From a virus, in the IMG/VR virus record IMGVR_UViG_3300042895_001344, positions 124,001-188,000 of that record: a DNA stretch of 64,000 bases, one strand, 5' to 3'. The first letter of the stretch is position 1, and each line of letters opens with the position of its first letter. Both the position numbers and the translations under genes were made by a program. A model generated the notes under the pieces. The model was not told where the DNA came from and searched no databases. It saw only the letters and a list, made by a program, of their open reading frames with translations. This document shows positions 56,284 to 63,567 of the stretch, piece after piece.

Positions 56284-57582
56284 TTATTTTATTTTTCTCA
56301 TCATTTCTTTAATTCTACTGAATTGAGGATTTTCATAAGCTTTTGACTCAGATAATACCTCTGTAGAAGAAGATGTTGATGGAGTGTTAGAGATTTTTTT
56401 CGCAACTGATTCGGTAACCGTAGTTTTTGAACCTAATTCAGTTTTGATTGTTGAGAATAAAGACTTAGCTTCATTCATAGTAGAAACTGTATCAAATCTC
56501 TTTAATATATTCAATTTCTCTTGTTTTGTAGTTGAATGTTCAGTAAACAAACGTGTAGCGTAAGCTAAGTTTGCATTGAATACTGCAACTTCATTTAGTT
56601 TATCCTTGAATAATACTAACGCCTTTTTATATTCAGCATTTTGTTTTTTCAATGTTTCAACTTGTTCGTTGATACCTGAACCCGCTTTGTACATTTTTTT
56701 AGATGGTAAACCAGCTCTTTTCATACCGTTCTTGTTTCCATGAGGGTTTGATTTTGTACGTGCAGCTTCTGTAGCTTCAACTTTTTTAGGTTCTTCAACC
56801 TCGTCTTCCTCGTCTAATTCGATTTCATAGATAGTTTCTTCGTCAGCTTCTAATTCGTCTTCAGCATCAACATCTTCCATATCGGTTTCTGTATCAACAT
56901 CAGATTCTAAATCAGAATCAACGTCTGTATCCATTCCACTCATATCAACGTCGGAATCAACGTCAGAATCAACATCTGTATCTAAGTCAGCTCCCATGTC
57001 CATTCCAGTATCAAGATCAGAATCTTCACTATCTAATTTGATAATGTATTCATTTTCTCCGTCACCGAATTCGACATTGTTACCGTCTTTTTTAACTACA
57101 ATACCATCTTCTGGTTTCATAGCCTTGAATACTTTAAGAACTTCATCGTCTGAAGCACCTGTCATATCCATAACGTCTTCATCATCCATTGAACCTTCGT
57201 CACTCATAGATTCCATATCAGTACCCATATCGGTACCCATGTCATCCATGTCAACATCAGTGTCAACATCCGAATCAACGTCATCTGTTGAGTCTAAGTT
57301 ATCGAGGTCTGTATCTGTATCAACATCTGTATCAACGTCTTCTTCAGATTCATCATCTGTGTCTTCGTCGTCAGCTGTTACATCTTGTTCTGCCTCTTCT
57401 TCAGGTTTAGCAACTTCTTCATCAGTTGTTGTTTCTTCCTCTTCTTCCAATGATTCTTTTAGCAAATCTTTAAGTTCTTCCTTCATTGTTGAAGCAAGTA
57501 TACCTTTTGCATTTTGCTTTACGGCCTCTTCAAGATTTTGTACTTGAAGTAACGCTTGTTCTAAAATTGATTTTTCGCTCAT
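56284..57582 (-). CDS. Prohead scaffold/core protein, gp22-like
   Basis: This 432-residue protein begins MSEKSILEQALLQVQNLEEA. Residues about 50-270 are extremely acidic, made of D/V/S/T/M repeats (VDTDVDTDTDLDNLDS and DVDSDVDMSGMDTDVDS). The C-terminal third is helical (LKKQNAEYKKALVLFKDKLN) and ends in SRIKEMMRKIK. Its place directly upstream of the capsid gene and downstream of the protease, its acidic centre and helical end fit T4 gp22, the major prohead core protein removed by proteolysis. T4 gp22 is 269 aa, so the acidic block makes this one larger. A TATTTATA box lies 27 nt upstream, so scaffold and capsid may be made from one late transcript. Confidence 0.8.
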   Translation of the reverse strand: MSEKSILEQALLQVQNLEEAVKQNAKGILASTMKEELKDLLKESLEEEEETTTDEEVAKPEEEAEQDVTADDEDTDDESEEDVDTDVDTDTDLDNLDSTDDVDSDVDTDVDMDDMGTDMGTDMESMSDEGSMDDEDVMDMTGASDDEVLKVFKAMKPEDGIVVKKDGNNVEFGDGENEYIIKLDSEDSDLDTGMDMGADLDTDVDSDVDSDVDMSGMDTDVDSDLESDVDTETDMEDVDAEDELEADEETIYEIELDEEDEVEEPKKVEATEAARTKSNPHGNKNGMKRAGLPSKKMYKAGSGINEQVETLKKQNAEYKKALVLFKDKLNEVAVFNANLAYATRLFTEHSTTKQEKLNILKRFDTVSTMNEAKSLFSTIKTELGSKTTVTESVAKKISNTPSTSSSTEVLSESKAYENPQFSRIKEMMRKIK

Positions 57583-57609
57583 TGTGAAAATTAATTGTTT
57601 TTATTACCT

Positions 57610-57617
57610 TATAAATA
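57610..57617 (-). promoter_or_regulatory. TATTTATA box upstream of scaffold-capsid unit
   Basis: The coding strand reads AGTATTTATAAGG, 27 nt before the scaffold ATG. It is the nearest box upstream of both scaffold and capsid genes. Confidence 0.5.
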
Positions 57618-57671
57618 CTACGATTTATTAAAAAATCGTGTTTTTTAATGTTCCTGCCCCTAAAAAGTTTA

Positions 57672-58355
57672 TTATTTAGATAGAAATGTATCTAAATTGC
57701 CCATAAGTTTAGACATTCTACTGTCAAGTGTTGGTTTCTTAATTTCCGCTTCTTGATATTGGTCTCTTTCTGATGGGTCTTTAAAAATATAAGCACCGGG
57801 AGTTGATGGTGATGATACTAAATCAAAACAAACTAATTCGAAATCATCTTGTACGATGTTTTCTCCTTTAACTTGTTTAAGTGATCCTACACCACGTGAA
57901 GAGATACCTAAAGTTGCCCCGTTCATTAATAACATCGCAGCTTGATCTCCTTTGGTTGAAACGATACCCATCTTCTTCCATCCAGGAGAAGTGAATAACT
58001 TGATTTTACCCATAAGGATTCTACCGTCCCACCAAGTTTCTAAAATTGAATGTGATACTCGATCTAAATCGATTAGTGAAGATGAAGGGTGATTTAATTC
58101 ATTTAATGCTCCACCCTTTTTAATTAGTGATTGATATTTTTCGTTTTCTCTCTTAAGTAACATTTCAGGATATATCCTTCCGTTCTTATTTGGAGTATCG
58201 AATTTTTGTAAAACAGCATAAAGGATTAGATCTTCAGAGAAGTCCACACCCTTCATTTCCTGTATAATTTTTTTATTCTCTTCTGGAGATACGTGTCCTG
58301 CGTCGTATTCTATTAAAATTCCTGTTCCAAGTTCTTTGGGTCCTAATATCTTCAT
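57672..58355 (-). CDS. Prohead maturation protease, gp21-like
   Basis: This 227-residue serine protease shows the T4 gp21 (family S77-like) plan. It has LILYAVLQKFDTPNKNGRIY (43-62), the catalytic His89 in NELNHPSSSLIDLD, and the catalytic Ser (152 or 153) in GATLGISSRGVGS. ELVCFDLVSSPSTPGAYIFK follows. Length is close to T4 gp21 (212 aa). It cleaves core and capsid proteins at (I/L)-x-E. It lies upstream of the scaffold gene, as in T4, with the box 16 nt before its ATG. Confidence 0.88.
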   Translation of the reverse strand: MKILGPKELGTGILIEYDAGHVSPEENKKIIQEMKGVDFSEDLILYAVLQKFDTPNKNGRIYPEMLLKRENEKYQSLIKKGGALNELNHPSSSLIDLDRVSHSILETWWDGRILMGKIKLFTSPGWKKMGIVSTKGDQAAMLLMNGATLGISSRGVGSLKQVKGENIVQDDFELVCFDLVSSPSTPGAYIFKDPSERDQYQEAEIKKPTLDSRMSKLMGNLDTFLSK

Positions 58356-58371
58356 TTATAGATTTTATTAC

Positions 58372-58379
58372 TATAAATA
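58372..58379 (-). promoter_or_regulatory. TATTTATA box upstream of prohead protease
   Basis: The coding strand reads GTATTTATAGTAAT, 16 nt before the ATG of the protease gene. Confidence 0.5.
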
Positions 58380-58393
58380 CATCGATATCCCTA

Positions 58394-58819
58394 TTATTTT
58401 TTGGATTTGTAGAAATTGAATAGATTTTTGTCAGAAAGTCCATCTTCTATTACCATAGATAGAATATCTTTTACGTTATTTTTAATTTCTTTTGATTTAA
58501 CGTCGAACTGTTTATCAACATATAATGTGATTTCTAAGTTCATAAAAGATCTTTTTTCTAATTTAATTCCCTTTGTTCTAATATCTAAATCAACAATAGA
58601 TTGTTGTTTAAAATAAGGGTTCTTAAGATTATAAATTATTTCTTTAACCTTTCGTCTTGATTTATGAATCATATGATCAAAATCATCAGTCTCATTTTCG
58701 GCTTGTACCCATGAGTTTAATTTCAAATAAATGGTTTTAAGATTCTTAAAATCTACGGTACCATAACCGATCTTTACATCATTGTAAATCCCTAATGGGA
58801 TATACTTACCTGTTTTCAT
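58394..58819 (-). CDS. Prohead core protein candidate (gp68 position)
   Basis: This 141-residue protein begins MKTGKYIPLGIYNDVKIGYG. It has a helical middle (DFDHMIHKSRRKVKEIIYNL) and beta strands (FMNLEITLYVDKQFDVK). Its length equals that of T4 gp68 (141 aa), and it sits exactly where gene 68 sits, between portal-side genes and gp21. Sequence alone does not prove homology. It has no late box, so it may be read from further upstream, past the bS21 gene on the other strand. Confidence 0.5.
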   Translation of the reverse strand: MKTGKYIPLGIYNDVKIGYGTVDFKNLKTIYLKLNSWVQAENETDDFDHMIHKSRRKVKEIIYNLKNPYFKQQSIVDLDIRTKGIKLEKRSFMNLEITLYVDKQFDVKSKEIKNNVKDILSMVIEDGLSDKNLFNFYKSKK

Positions 58820-58872
58820 TAATATTTCATATTATTATTTCTTATGGTGTTTTTAAAAAATAACTAAAATAC

Positions 58873-58904
58873 TTGGAATAACCAAAAATAATTTCATATA
58901 TTTG
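58873..58904 (+). promoter_or_regulatory. Bacteroidota-type promoter of the bS21 gene
   Basis: TTG (58873-58875), a 21-nt spacer, then TATATTTG (58897-58904), a perfect match to TAnnTTTG. The start codon is only 17 nt beyond, so the transcript would have a leader of about 10 nt. This would be recognised by the host sigma factor. Confidence 0.6.
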
Positions 58905-58921
58905 TTGTATATTTATTATAT

Positions 58922-59113
58922 ATGATTATTATAGACTTATCTAAAGAAAAAAGTATTGAGACAGCGTTAAGAACTTATAAACAAAAAGTTCAAAAAACAA
59001 AGCAAGTTCAAAAATTGAGGGAAAGACAACAGTTCGTAAAACCTTCCGTTAAAAAAAGAACTGAAAAATTAAAAGCAGTTTATTTACAACAAAAAAGAAA
59101 TGGACTTAGTTAA
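58922..59113 (+). CDS. rpsU: Ribosomal protein bS21 homolog
   Basis: This 63-residue basic protein matches bS21 over its whole length: IIIDLSKEKSIETALRTYKQ, then LRERQQFVKPSVKKRTEKLK and AVYLQQKRNGLS. Conserved features are the SIETALRTYK helix, the RQxFxKPSxKKR core and the C-terminal basic helix. In Flavobacteriia bS21 holds the 3' end of 16S rRNA (anti-SD) together with bS18 and bS6. A Tyr54 that I recall as part of that contact is also Tyr54 here. It is the only plus-strand gene in the head module, has its own host-type promoter, and its end overlaps the convergent gene by 8 nt. It could replace host bS21 to alter mRNA choice during infection. Confidence 0.88.
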   Translation: MIIIDLSKEKSIETALRTYKQKVQKTKQVQKLRERQQFVKPSVKKRTEKLKAVYLQQKRNGLS

Positions 59114-59843
59114 GTCCATTTTTTAATTCGTTTAATCTGTAGTAATTGTATCTCGACGGAAACATTTGATTTACTTCATCTTTAACAGCATTTAATTTAT
59201 TTATTAAATCCGTTTCATTTGATTCACTTAAAAGTGTTGATACTTGACTTACAATTGATTCTTTTAATTCAGTTGTTTTGGTGATGATCTCATCATAAGG
59301 AATAGATAAGATATTTTTTAATTCTTCTTTTTGTGATTCTGATAATGTATTAGAATAAAGAGCGTTAAAATTGTTTGTTAACACCGCATTTAATAAATTT
59401 TCATTTGGTATCAAGGTTGAATCTTTAGATTCTTTAATTTCTTTTTTGGTTGTTAAATGATTTACTAAATTCTTTTTTGCATTAACCTTCTTTTCAATAT
59501 TTGATAGACTATCTTTTTCAATTAAGATATCTAATGAATTGTATATTTCATTTTCATTAATTGCCTCTACGTTTATCATTTTATTTAATGATGTACAAAA
59601 TGTAGTTAAATCATCCATTTGTTGTTTTAAGATACTAATAACTCCCTCGACGTATAACTTTGCGGTTTCTTTATCGTCAATATATTTGTTTTCAATTTCT
59701 TCATAAAACAAATACATTTCTTTAAAATTTTTATTTTCTTTAATTGTTGTTAAAATATTTTTAATCTCACCTTTATTTTCATTGGTGTAAGATTCAGTTA
59801 ACTTGTTTAATAATTTGGTTTTAATGACCCCGAATTTGTTCAT
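59106..59843 (-). CDS. Helical protein at the gp67 position, unknown
   Basis: This 245-residue, Asn/Lys/Glu-rich helical protein begins MNKFGVIKTKLLNKLTESYT. It contains long helices such as EMYLFYEEIENKYIDDKETA and KLNAVKDEVNQMF near the end. It starts 2 nt after the portal stop, as T4 gene 67 follows gene 20, but gp67 is only 80 aa, so homology is doubtful. Relatives of this type occur in other phages without known function, as I recall. A prohead core or portal-assembly role is a guess from position. Confidence 0.55.
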   Translation of the reverse strand: MNKFGVIKTKLLNKLTESYTNENKGEIKNILTTIKENKNFKEMYLFYEEIENKYIDDKETAKLYVEGVISILKQQMDDLTTFCTSLNKMINVEAINENEIYNSLDILIEKDSLSNIEKKVNAKKNLVNHLTTKKEIKESKDSTLIPNENLLNAVLTNNFNALYSNTLSESQKEELKNILSIPYDEIITKTTELKESIVSQVSTLLSESNETDLINKLNAVKDEVNQMFPSRYNYYRLNELKNGLN

Positions 59844-59845
59844 GT

Positions 59846-61687
59846 TTAATCGTTTAAGATATCATTTATTTTTGTCTCTATTTCATAAATATTCTGTTGA
59901 GCTTTTTCCATATCAAACAGAATATTAAAATCTTCTTTTTCTTCACCTAACATACCAAGTATTTTAGATTTTTTTGATTTTTTAGCTAATGTAGATTCAC
60001 TCAAAGGTTCCTCTCCTCCACCCGCTGGTGGCGGTGGTGCTCCACCTCCCATATCCATTCCTCCACCTCCCATATCCATTCCTCCACCCGCTTCTGCTCC
60101 TGCGGCTTCCATTGCCTTTTCTCTATCCTCTTCAGGAATACCATACTTAGCATCTACCTCATCAAATACACCTGAACGTTTAATAACATTCTGAGTATTC
60201 GTTAATTCAAATCCTAATGCACGTTCTAAACGTTGTTGTTGTAAGTCTAACATAACTTCACTATCACTAAATCCAAGGATATTTTTCTTAGCCCATGTAT
60301 GTGATACTGGTAAGATACCCACTTGAGATTGATCCGATGTTGCGTCTTTATAAAGTGTTACTTTTTCTTTCCATTGTTCAATACGTAATAAATCAGATTG
60401 TGCTGATGGGTTAGTTAATGATAATGAGAAATTATTTAATTCATCCTCCATACCTAAAAGGTATAATTGAATTAATGCAATTTTATTTAATTCTTGAATA
60501 ACAGATTTTTGAATTCTATTAATAGTTCTAGCAAAACGAATATCCATTAAAGCTAAACTCTTACCTTCACCGACAACTTCTTCAAATCCTAAGAACGCTT
60601 TAGGTATACGTAATGCGGCTAACATCTTCTTTTGAATGTATTCAATATCAGCAATCTCTCCTAAGTTTTGTGCTCCTGGTAATGTTTCAATTGGATTAGA
60701 TTGTGATGGATCACGAACAGGAATAAAATAATCCTGATCAACAGCCATTTGATTATATCTCATATCGACTTGACCGTTACGTGGATCTGAAATCTGATCT
60801 CTTTTAAATTTGTTTGCAACACGTTGTACGTAAGATTCAATATCCTTATCATCCATATTACCAACGAATACTTTGAATACACGTCTTTCAGGTGCTCTTG
60901 ATGTTCTATAGATTAACATGGCATCTTCAGCAAGTAAAAGTTGTTTCCAAATACGTCTAATTTTATCTAACATAGAAGTACCGTAAGGTAACTTTCTATC
61001 ATCACCTAATAATCTAAAGTGAGCAATTTCCCATGCTTGAAATTCCAAATCTTTGTTCTTCCATTGAAAACGTAATTCTCTTGATGGAACTTTTAAATCT
61101 CTATTTTGTGTTGTGGTCTTACCCGCGGCACCTTCAATTCTTTCAATTTCAATATTTGGTAATTGTTGACATCCGATGATACCTTTTTCGGGATCTAACT
61201 TTAAATAAACAAAGTTGTCACCATACTTACAAACACCTCTAGTCCACATTTGTAAGTTAGTATTAACGTCTAATCTGTTATTAAATAAATCTTCTAATAT
61301 TTCTTTAATTCTATCTGATTCAGAATAGATCGTTAAAATTTGACCCTTTTCAGACATTGTAGTGGATTCTTCCGCATATATGTCTAACGCTGCAGATATT
61401 TCAGGAGTAAACTCCATCGCCTCATAATCGTAATAAGCTGCTAATCTATTTGGTTCATAATAAACCGATTGGTTATAGAGAGATTGGTCTAATTTAGTCC
61501 ATTTATCAGCGATGTATTGACTCTGTTGAGCCTGTAACATTGCCTTATCATAATCTTCTTTGTTATCTGTTTTTAATAATTCATCTTTACTGAAATTAAA
61601 TGAAGGTGCCTGTGTTACCTGAGGTTTCCCTGGGTACCCAAACATCTTTGTTAATTTCTGAAATACAGTTAAATTTTGATTTGCCAT
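59846..61687 (-). CDS. Portal protein, gp20-like
   Basis: This 613-residue protein has the T4-like portal pattern: YYEPNRLAAYYDYEAMEFTP, then ISAALDIYAEESTTMSEKGQ, KYGDNFVYLKLDPEKGIIGC, an EFQAWEIAHFRLLGDDRKLP segment, LLAEDAMLIYRTSRAPERRV and IPKAFLGFEEVVGEGKSLAL. T4 gp20 is 524 aa; the extra length is a C-terminal acidic/Gly/Met-rich tail (GGGMDMGGGGMDMGGGAPPP). Portal forms the dodecameric DNA entry vertex. The TATTTATA box ends 4 nt before the ATG, and the gene follows the terminase by 55 nt. Confidence 0.92.
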   Translation of the reverse strand: MANQNLTVFQKLTKMFGYPGKPQVTQAPSFNFSKDELLKTDNKEDYDKAMLQAQQSQYIADKWTKLDQSLYNQSVYYEPNRLAAYYDYEAMEFTPEISAALDIYAEESTTMSEKGQILTIYSESDRIKEILEDLFNNRLDVNTNLQMWTRGVCKYGDNFVYLKLDPEKGIIGCQQLPNIEIERIEGAAGKTTTQNRDLKVPSRELRFQWKNKDLEFQAWEIAHFRLLGDDRKLPYGTSMLDKIRRIWKQLLLAEDAMLIYRTSRAPERRVFKVFVGNMDDKDIESYVQRVANKFKRDQISDPRNGQVDMRYNQMAVDQDYFIPVRDPSQSNPIETLPGAQNLGEIADIEYIQKKMLAALRIPKAFLGFEEVVGEGKSLALMDIRFARTINRIQKSVIQELNKIALIQLYLLGMEDELNNFSLSLTNPSAQSDLLRIEQWKEKVTLYKDATSDQSQVGILPVSHTWAKKNILGFSDSEVMLDLQQQRLERALGFELTNTQNVIKRSGVFDEVDAKYGIPEEDREKAMEAAGAEAGGGMDMGGGGMDMGGGAPPPPAGGGEEPLSESTLAKKSKKSKILGMLGEEKEDFNILFDMEKAQQNIYEIETKINDILND

Positions 61688-61691
61688 TCTA

Positions 61692-61699
61692 TATAAATA
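61692..61699 (-). promoter_or_regulatory. TATTTATA box 4 nt before the portal start
   Basis: The coding strand reads GTATTTATATAGA then ATG. The box ends 4 nt before the start codon. Confidence 0.5.
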
Positions 61700-61741
61700 C
61701 TTTTCTTTATAATATAAACTAAAATAATGATAAACTAAACA

Positions 61742-63520
61742 TTATCTACGTTTACCAAATAACCAAGAATTCTCTTGATATGTTTGTTTACTGACATTCA
61801 TATTATTATCTCGATAATATAAATTATTATTATCCGTTCCCATTGAACCTATTTGATCAAATGCGGTACCATATGAATAGAATGATTTACTTGTCTCATA
61901 TGATCTTTCACTCATAGTCCAAGAATCTAACATTGCTTTGTTCGCATTTTCGTTCTTTTGTAATAAATTAAATGATACATCCGCAGCATATAAAGCCATT
62001 GACATACCCATAATAGCATCATCATGTGTTCCTTTCATATGATCAGGTCTACCGTTCATATAAACAAACGTGTTAAGTTCGTTTAATAATCTTGCAGATC
62101 TAACAATAAATCCTTTTCTAAGTTGTTCCTCAAATGCTGCAACAATTTGAGTTCTTTTGTTGTTAAAGTTAAGACCTGGTATTTTCTCCATCGCCTTAGC
62201 GTTATAGTCCCAAATGTTTTGAGTATTAACACCCTCAACGTATACGTTTTTGTAATTTAACTCAGTTAATTTTCTTGATGTTGCAACTCCCATTCCACCT
62301 GTAATATCCGTTACAATAAACGCATTACCATATAGGATAGCCCATTTGTATGCAACTGCCGCTAAGTCATCGGGAGGTATTTTACCAATATATTCTGCAA
62401 CCTGTTCCCTATCATCAAAATCTATAATTGATATAGCCGAAAAATCCTCACTATCTCCTCTACTAACATCCACACCCATAATATAACGATGACCAATTAT
62501 TGGTTCTTTCCATTGCCAAAACGTAGCCTGCATGTATTTTTCAATAGGTTCTCTAATCATGTTTTTAGCAATATTCTCTTGAATATCACCAGGGATAACA
62601 CCATCTCCCGAACCTAAGAAATCACATTCCAACTCCTGAGCAATTTTACGTCTATCGTATTTAAATTTCTTAGACATTGACTCAAACCACGAAGAAAATG
62701 GTTTATAACCATCCTCTAAAAGTTTGTTATATTCTTTCATATCAAAATCATGTAAAACAACTTCATCGTCATTATATTGTTCTCTATTCAACATGTAATG
62801 ACAGATGTCCTGACATTTAACCCAATGTAAATCTTTGGTGTAACGAGGGTCTTTAAACCACCTTAAATCTGTTATATGGAAATCATTGATTCCACGTAAT
62901 GCTTGGTCGTAAACACCGTAATAGATAGGGTCATAACCATTTGGAGTGGAGATAAGAATAATCTTACCACCCGTTGATAGGGACGCCATAGATGCTGCCC
63001 AAAAATCATCACCTGCTTCAATATATGCTGCCTCATCAAATACAAGTATGGTAGGTGTATAACCACGAAGGGCATCCGCTGAAGTTGCAACCGCCTTAAC
63101 CTCACAACCATTATTTAATCTAAATCTACTCTCTGAGTTTTTATCAGGTGAGAACCCAACATTTAACCATTCAGGCCATTGTTCCAAGAAGTGTCTAACC
63201 TTATTAGCCATCTCCACCGCAGTATCACGTTTGTTTGCAATAAGTAGAACTCTCTCAGGATTATCGGGTTTTGCTAATTGTAATTTTTTTGATAACCATG
63301 CGGCCGTTACTGTTGTTACACCCGCCTGTCTATATTTTCTTGTAATGTTTTCGTTGTAATCTTCGTAGTCCTTTATTAGTTGAATTTGATCTTCAAACAG
63401 GTCCATTGGGACATACTTCTTCTGTGTATTATCGAATGTTTGTAAATACGTTCTAAGTGCATACGGAGTATCTTTTATAATCTTTGCATACTCAATTAAT
63501 TGTTCCGTTCTGGTATTCAT
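61742..63520 (-). CDS. Terminase large subunit, gp17-like
   Basis: This 592-residue packaging motor has an ATPase and a nuclease domain. In the ATPase part a P-loop-like RKYRQAGVTTVTAAWLS (about 59-75), an adenine-side DNPERVLLIANKRDTAVEMA, and Walker B TILVFDEAAYIEAGDDFW (about 153-170) are seen. IILISTPNGYDPIYY gives the coupling motif. The nuclease acidic residues are in MGVDVSRGDSEDF (about 348), FIVTDITGGMG (about 402) and GTHDDAIMGMS (about 497). The usual Walker A Lys is replaced by Val (RQAGVTT, against SRQLGKTT in T4). T4 gp17 is 610 aa. The box is 5 nt upstream and a terminator lies between it and the upstream gene. Confidence 0.93.
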   Translation of the reverse strand: MNTRTEQLIEYAKIIKDTPYALRTYLQTFDNTQKKYVPMDLFEDQIQLIKDYEDYNENITRKYRQAGVTTVTAAWLSKKLQLAKPDNPERVLLIANKRDTAVEMANKVRHFLEQWPEWLNVGFSPDKNSESRFRLNNGCEVKAVATSADALRGYTPTILVFDEAAYIEAGDDFWAASMASLSTGGKIILISTPNGYDPIYYGVYDQALRGINDFHITDLRWFKDPRYTKDLHWVKCQDICHYMLNREQYNDDEVVLHDFDMKEYNKLLEDGYKPFSSWFESMSKKFKYDRRKIAQELECDFLGSGDGVIPGDIQENIAKNMIREPIEKYMQATFWQWKEPIIGHRYIMGVDVSRGDSEDFSAISIIDFDDREQVAEYIGKIPPDDLAAVAYKWAILYGNAFIVTDITGGMGVATSRKLTELNYKNVYVEGVNTQNIWDYNAKAMEKIPGLNFNNKRTQIVAAFEEQLRKGFIVRSARLLNELNTFVYMNGRPDHMKGTHDDAIMGMSMALYAADVSFNLLQKNENANKAMLDSWTMSERSYETSKSFYSYGTAFDQIGSMGTDNNNLYYRDNNMNVSKQTYQENSWLFGKRR

Positions 63521-63525
63521 ATATG

Positions 63526-63533
63526 TATAAATA
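63526..63533 (-). promoter_or_regulatory. TATTTATA box 5 nt before the terminase start
   Basis: The coding strand reads GTATTTATACATAT then ATG. The box ends 5 nt before the start codon and directly follows the terminator of the upstream gene. Confidence 0.5.
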
Positions 63534-63534
63534 C

Positions 63535-63564
63535 AAAAAAAGGTGGTTATTGTAAACCACCTTT
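63535..63564 (-). terminator. Intrinsic terminator upstream of terminase
   Basis: On the minus strand a perfect 10-bp stem (AAAGGTGGTT/AACCACCTTT, 6-nt loop) is followed by TTTT. It begins 4 nt past the stop of the upstream gene. Transcription of the terminase would have to restart at the adjacent TATTTATA box. Confidence 0.85.
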
Positions 63565-63567
63565 GTA

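Noticed and set aside
56996-57547. A 183-residue Ser-rich plus-strand frame
   Set aside because: It is the antisense of the acidic repeats in the scaffold gene; nearly all Ser codons, no start signal, no domain.
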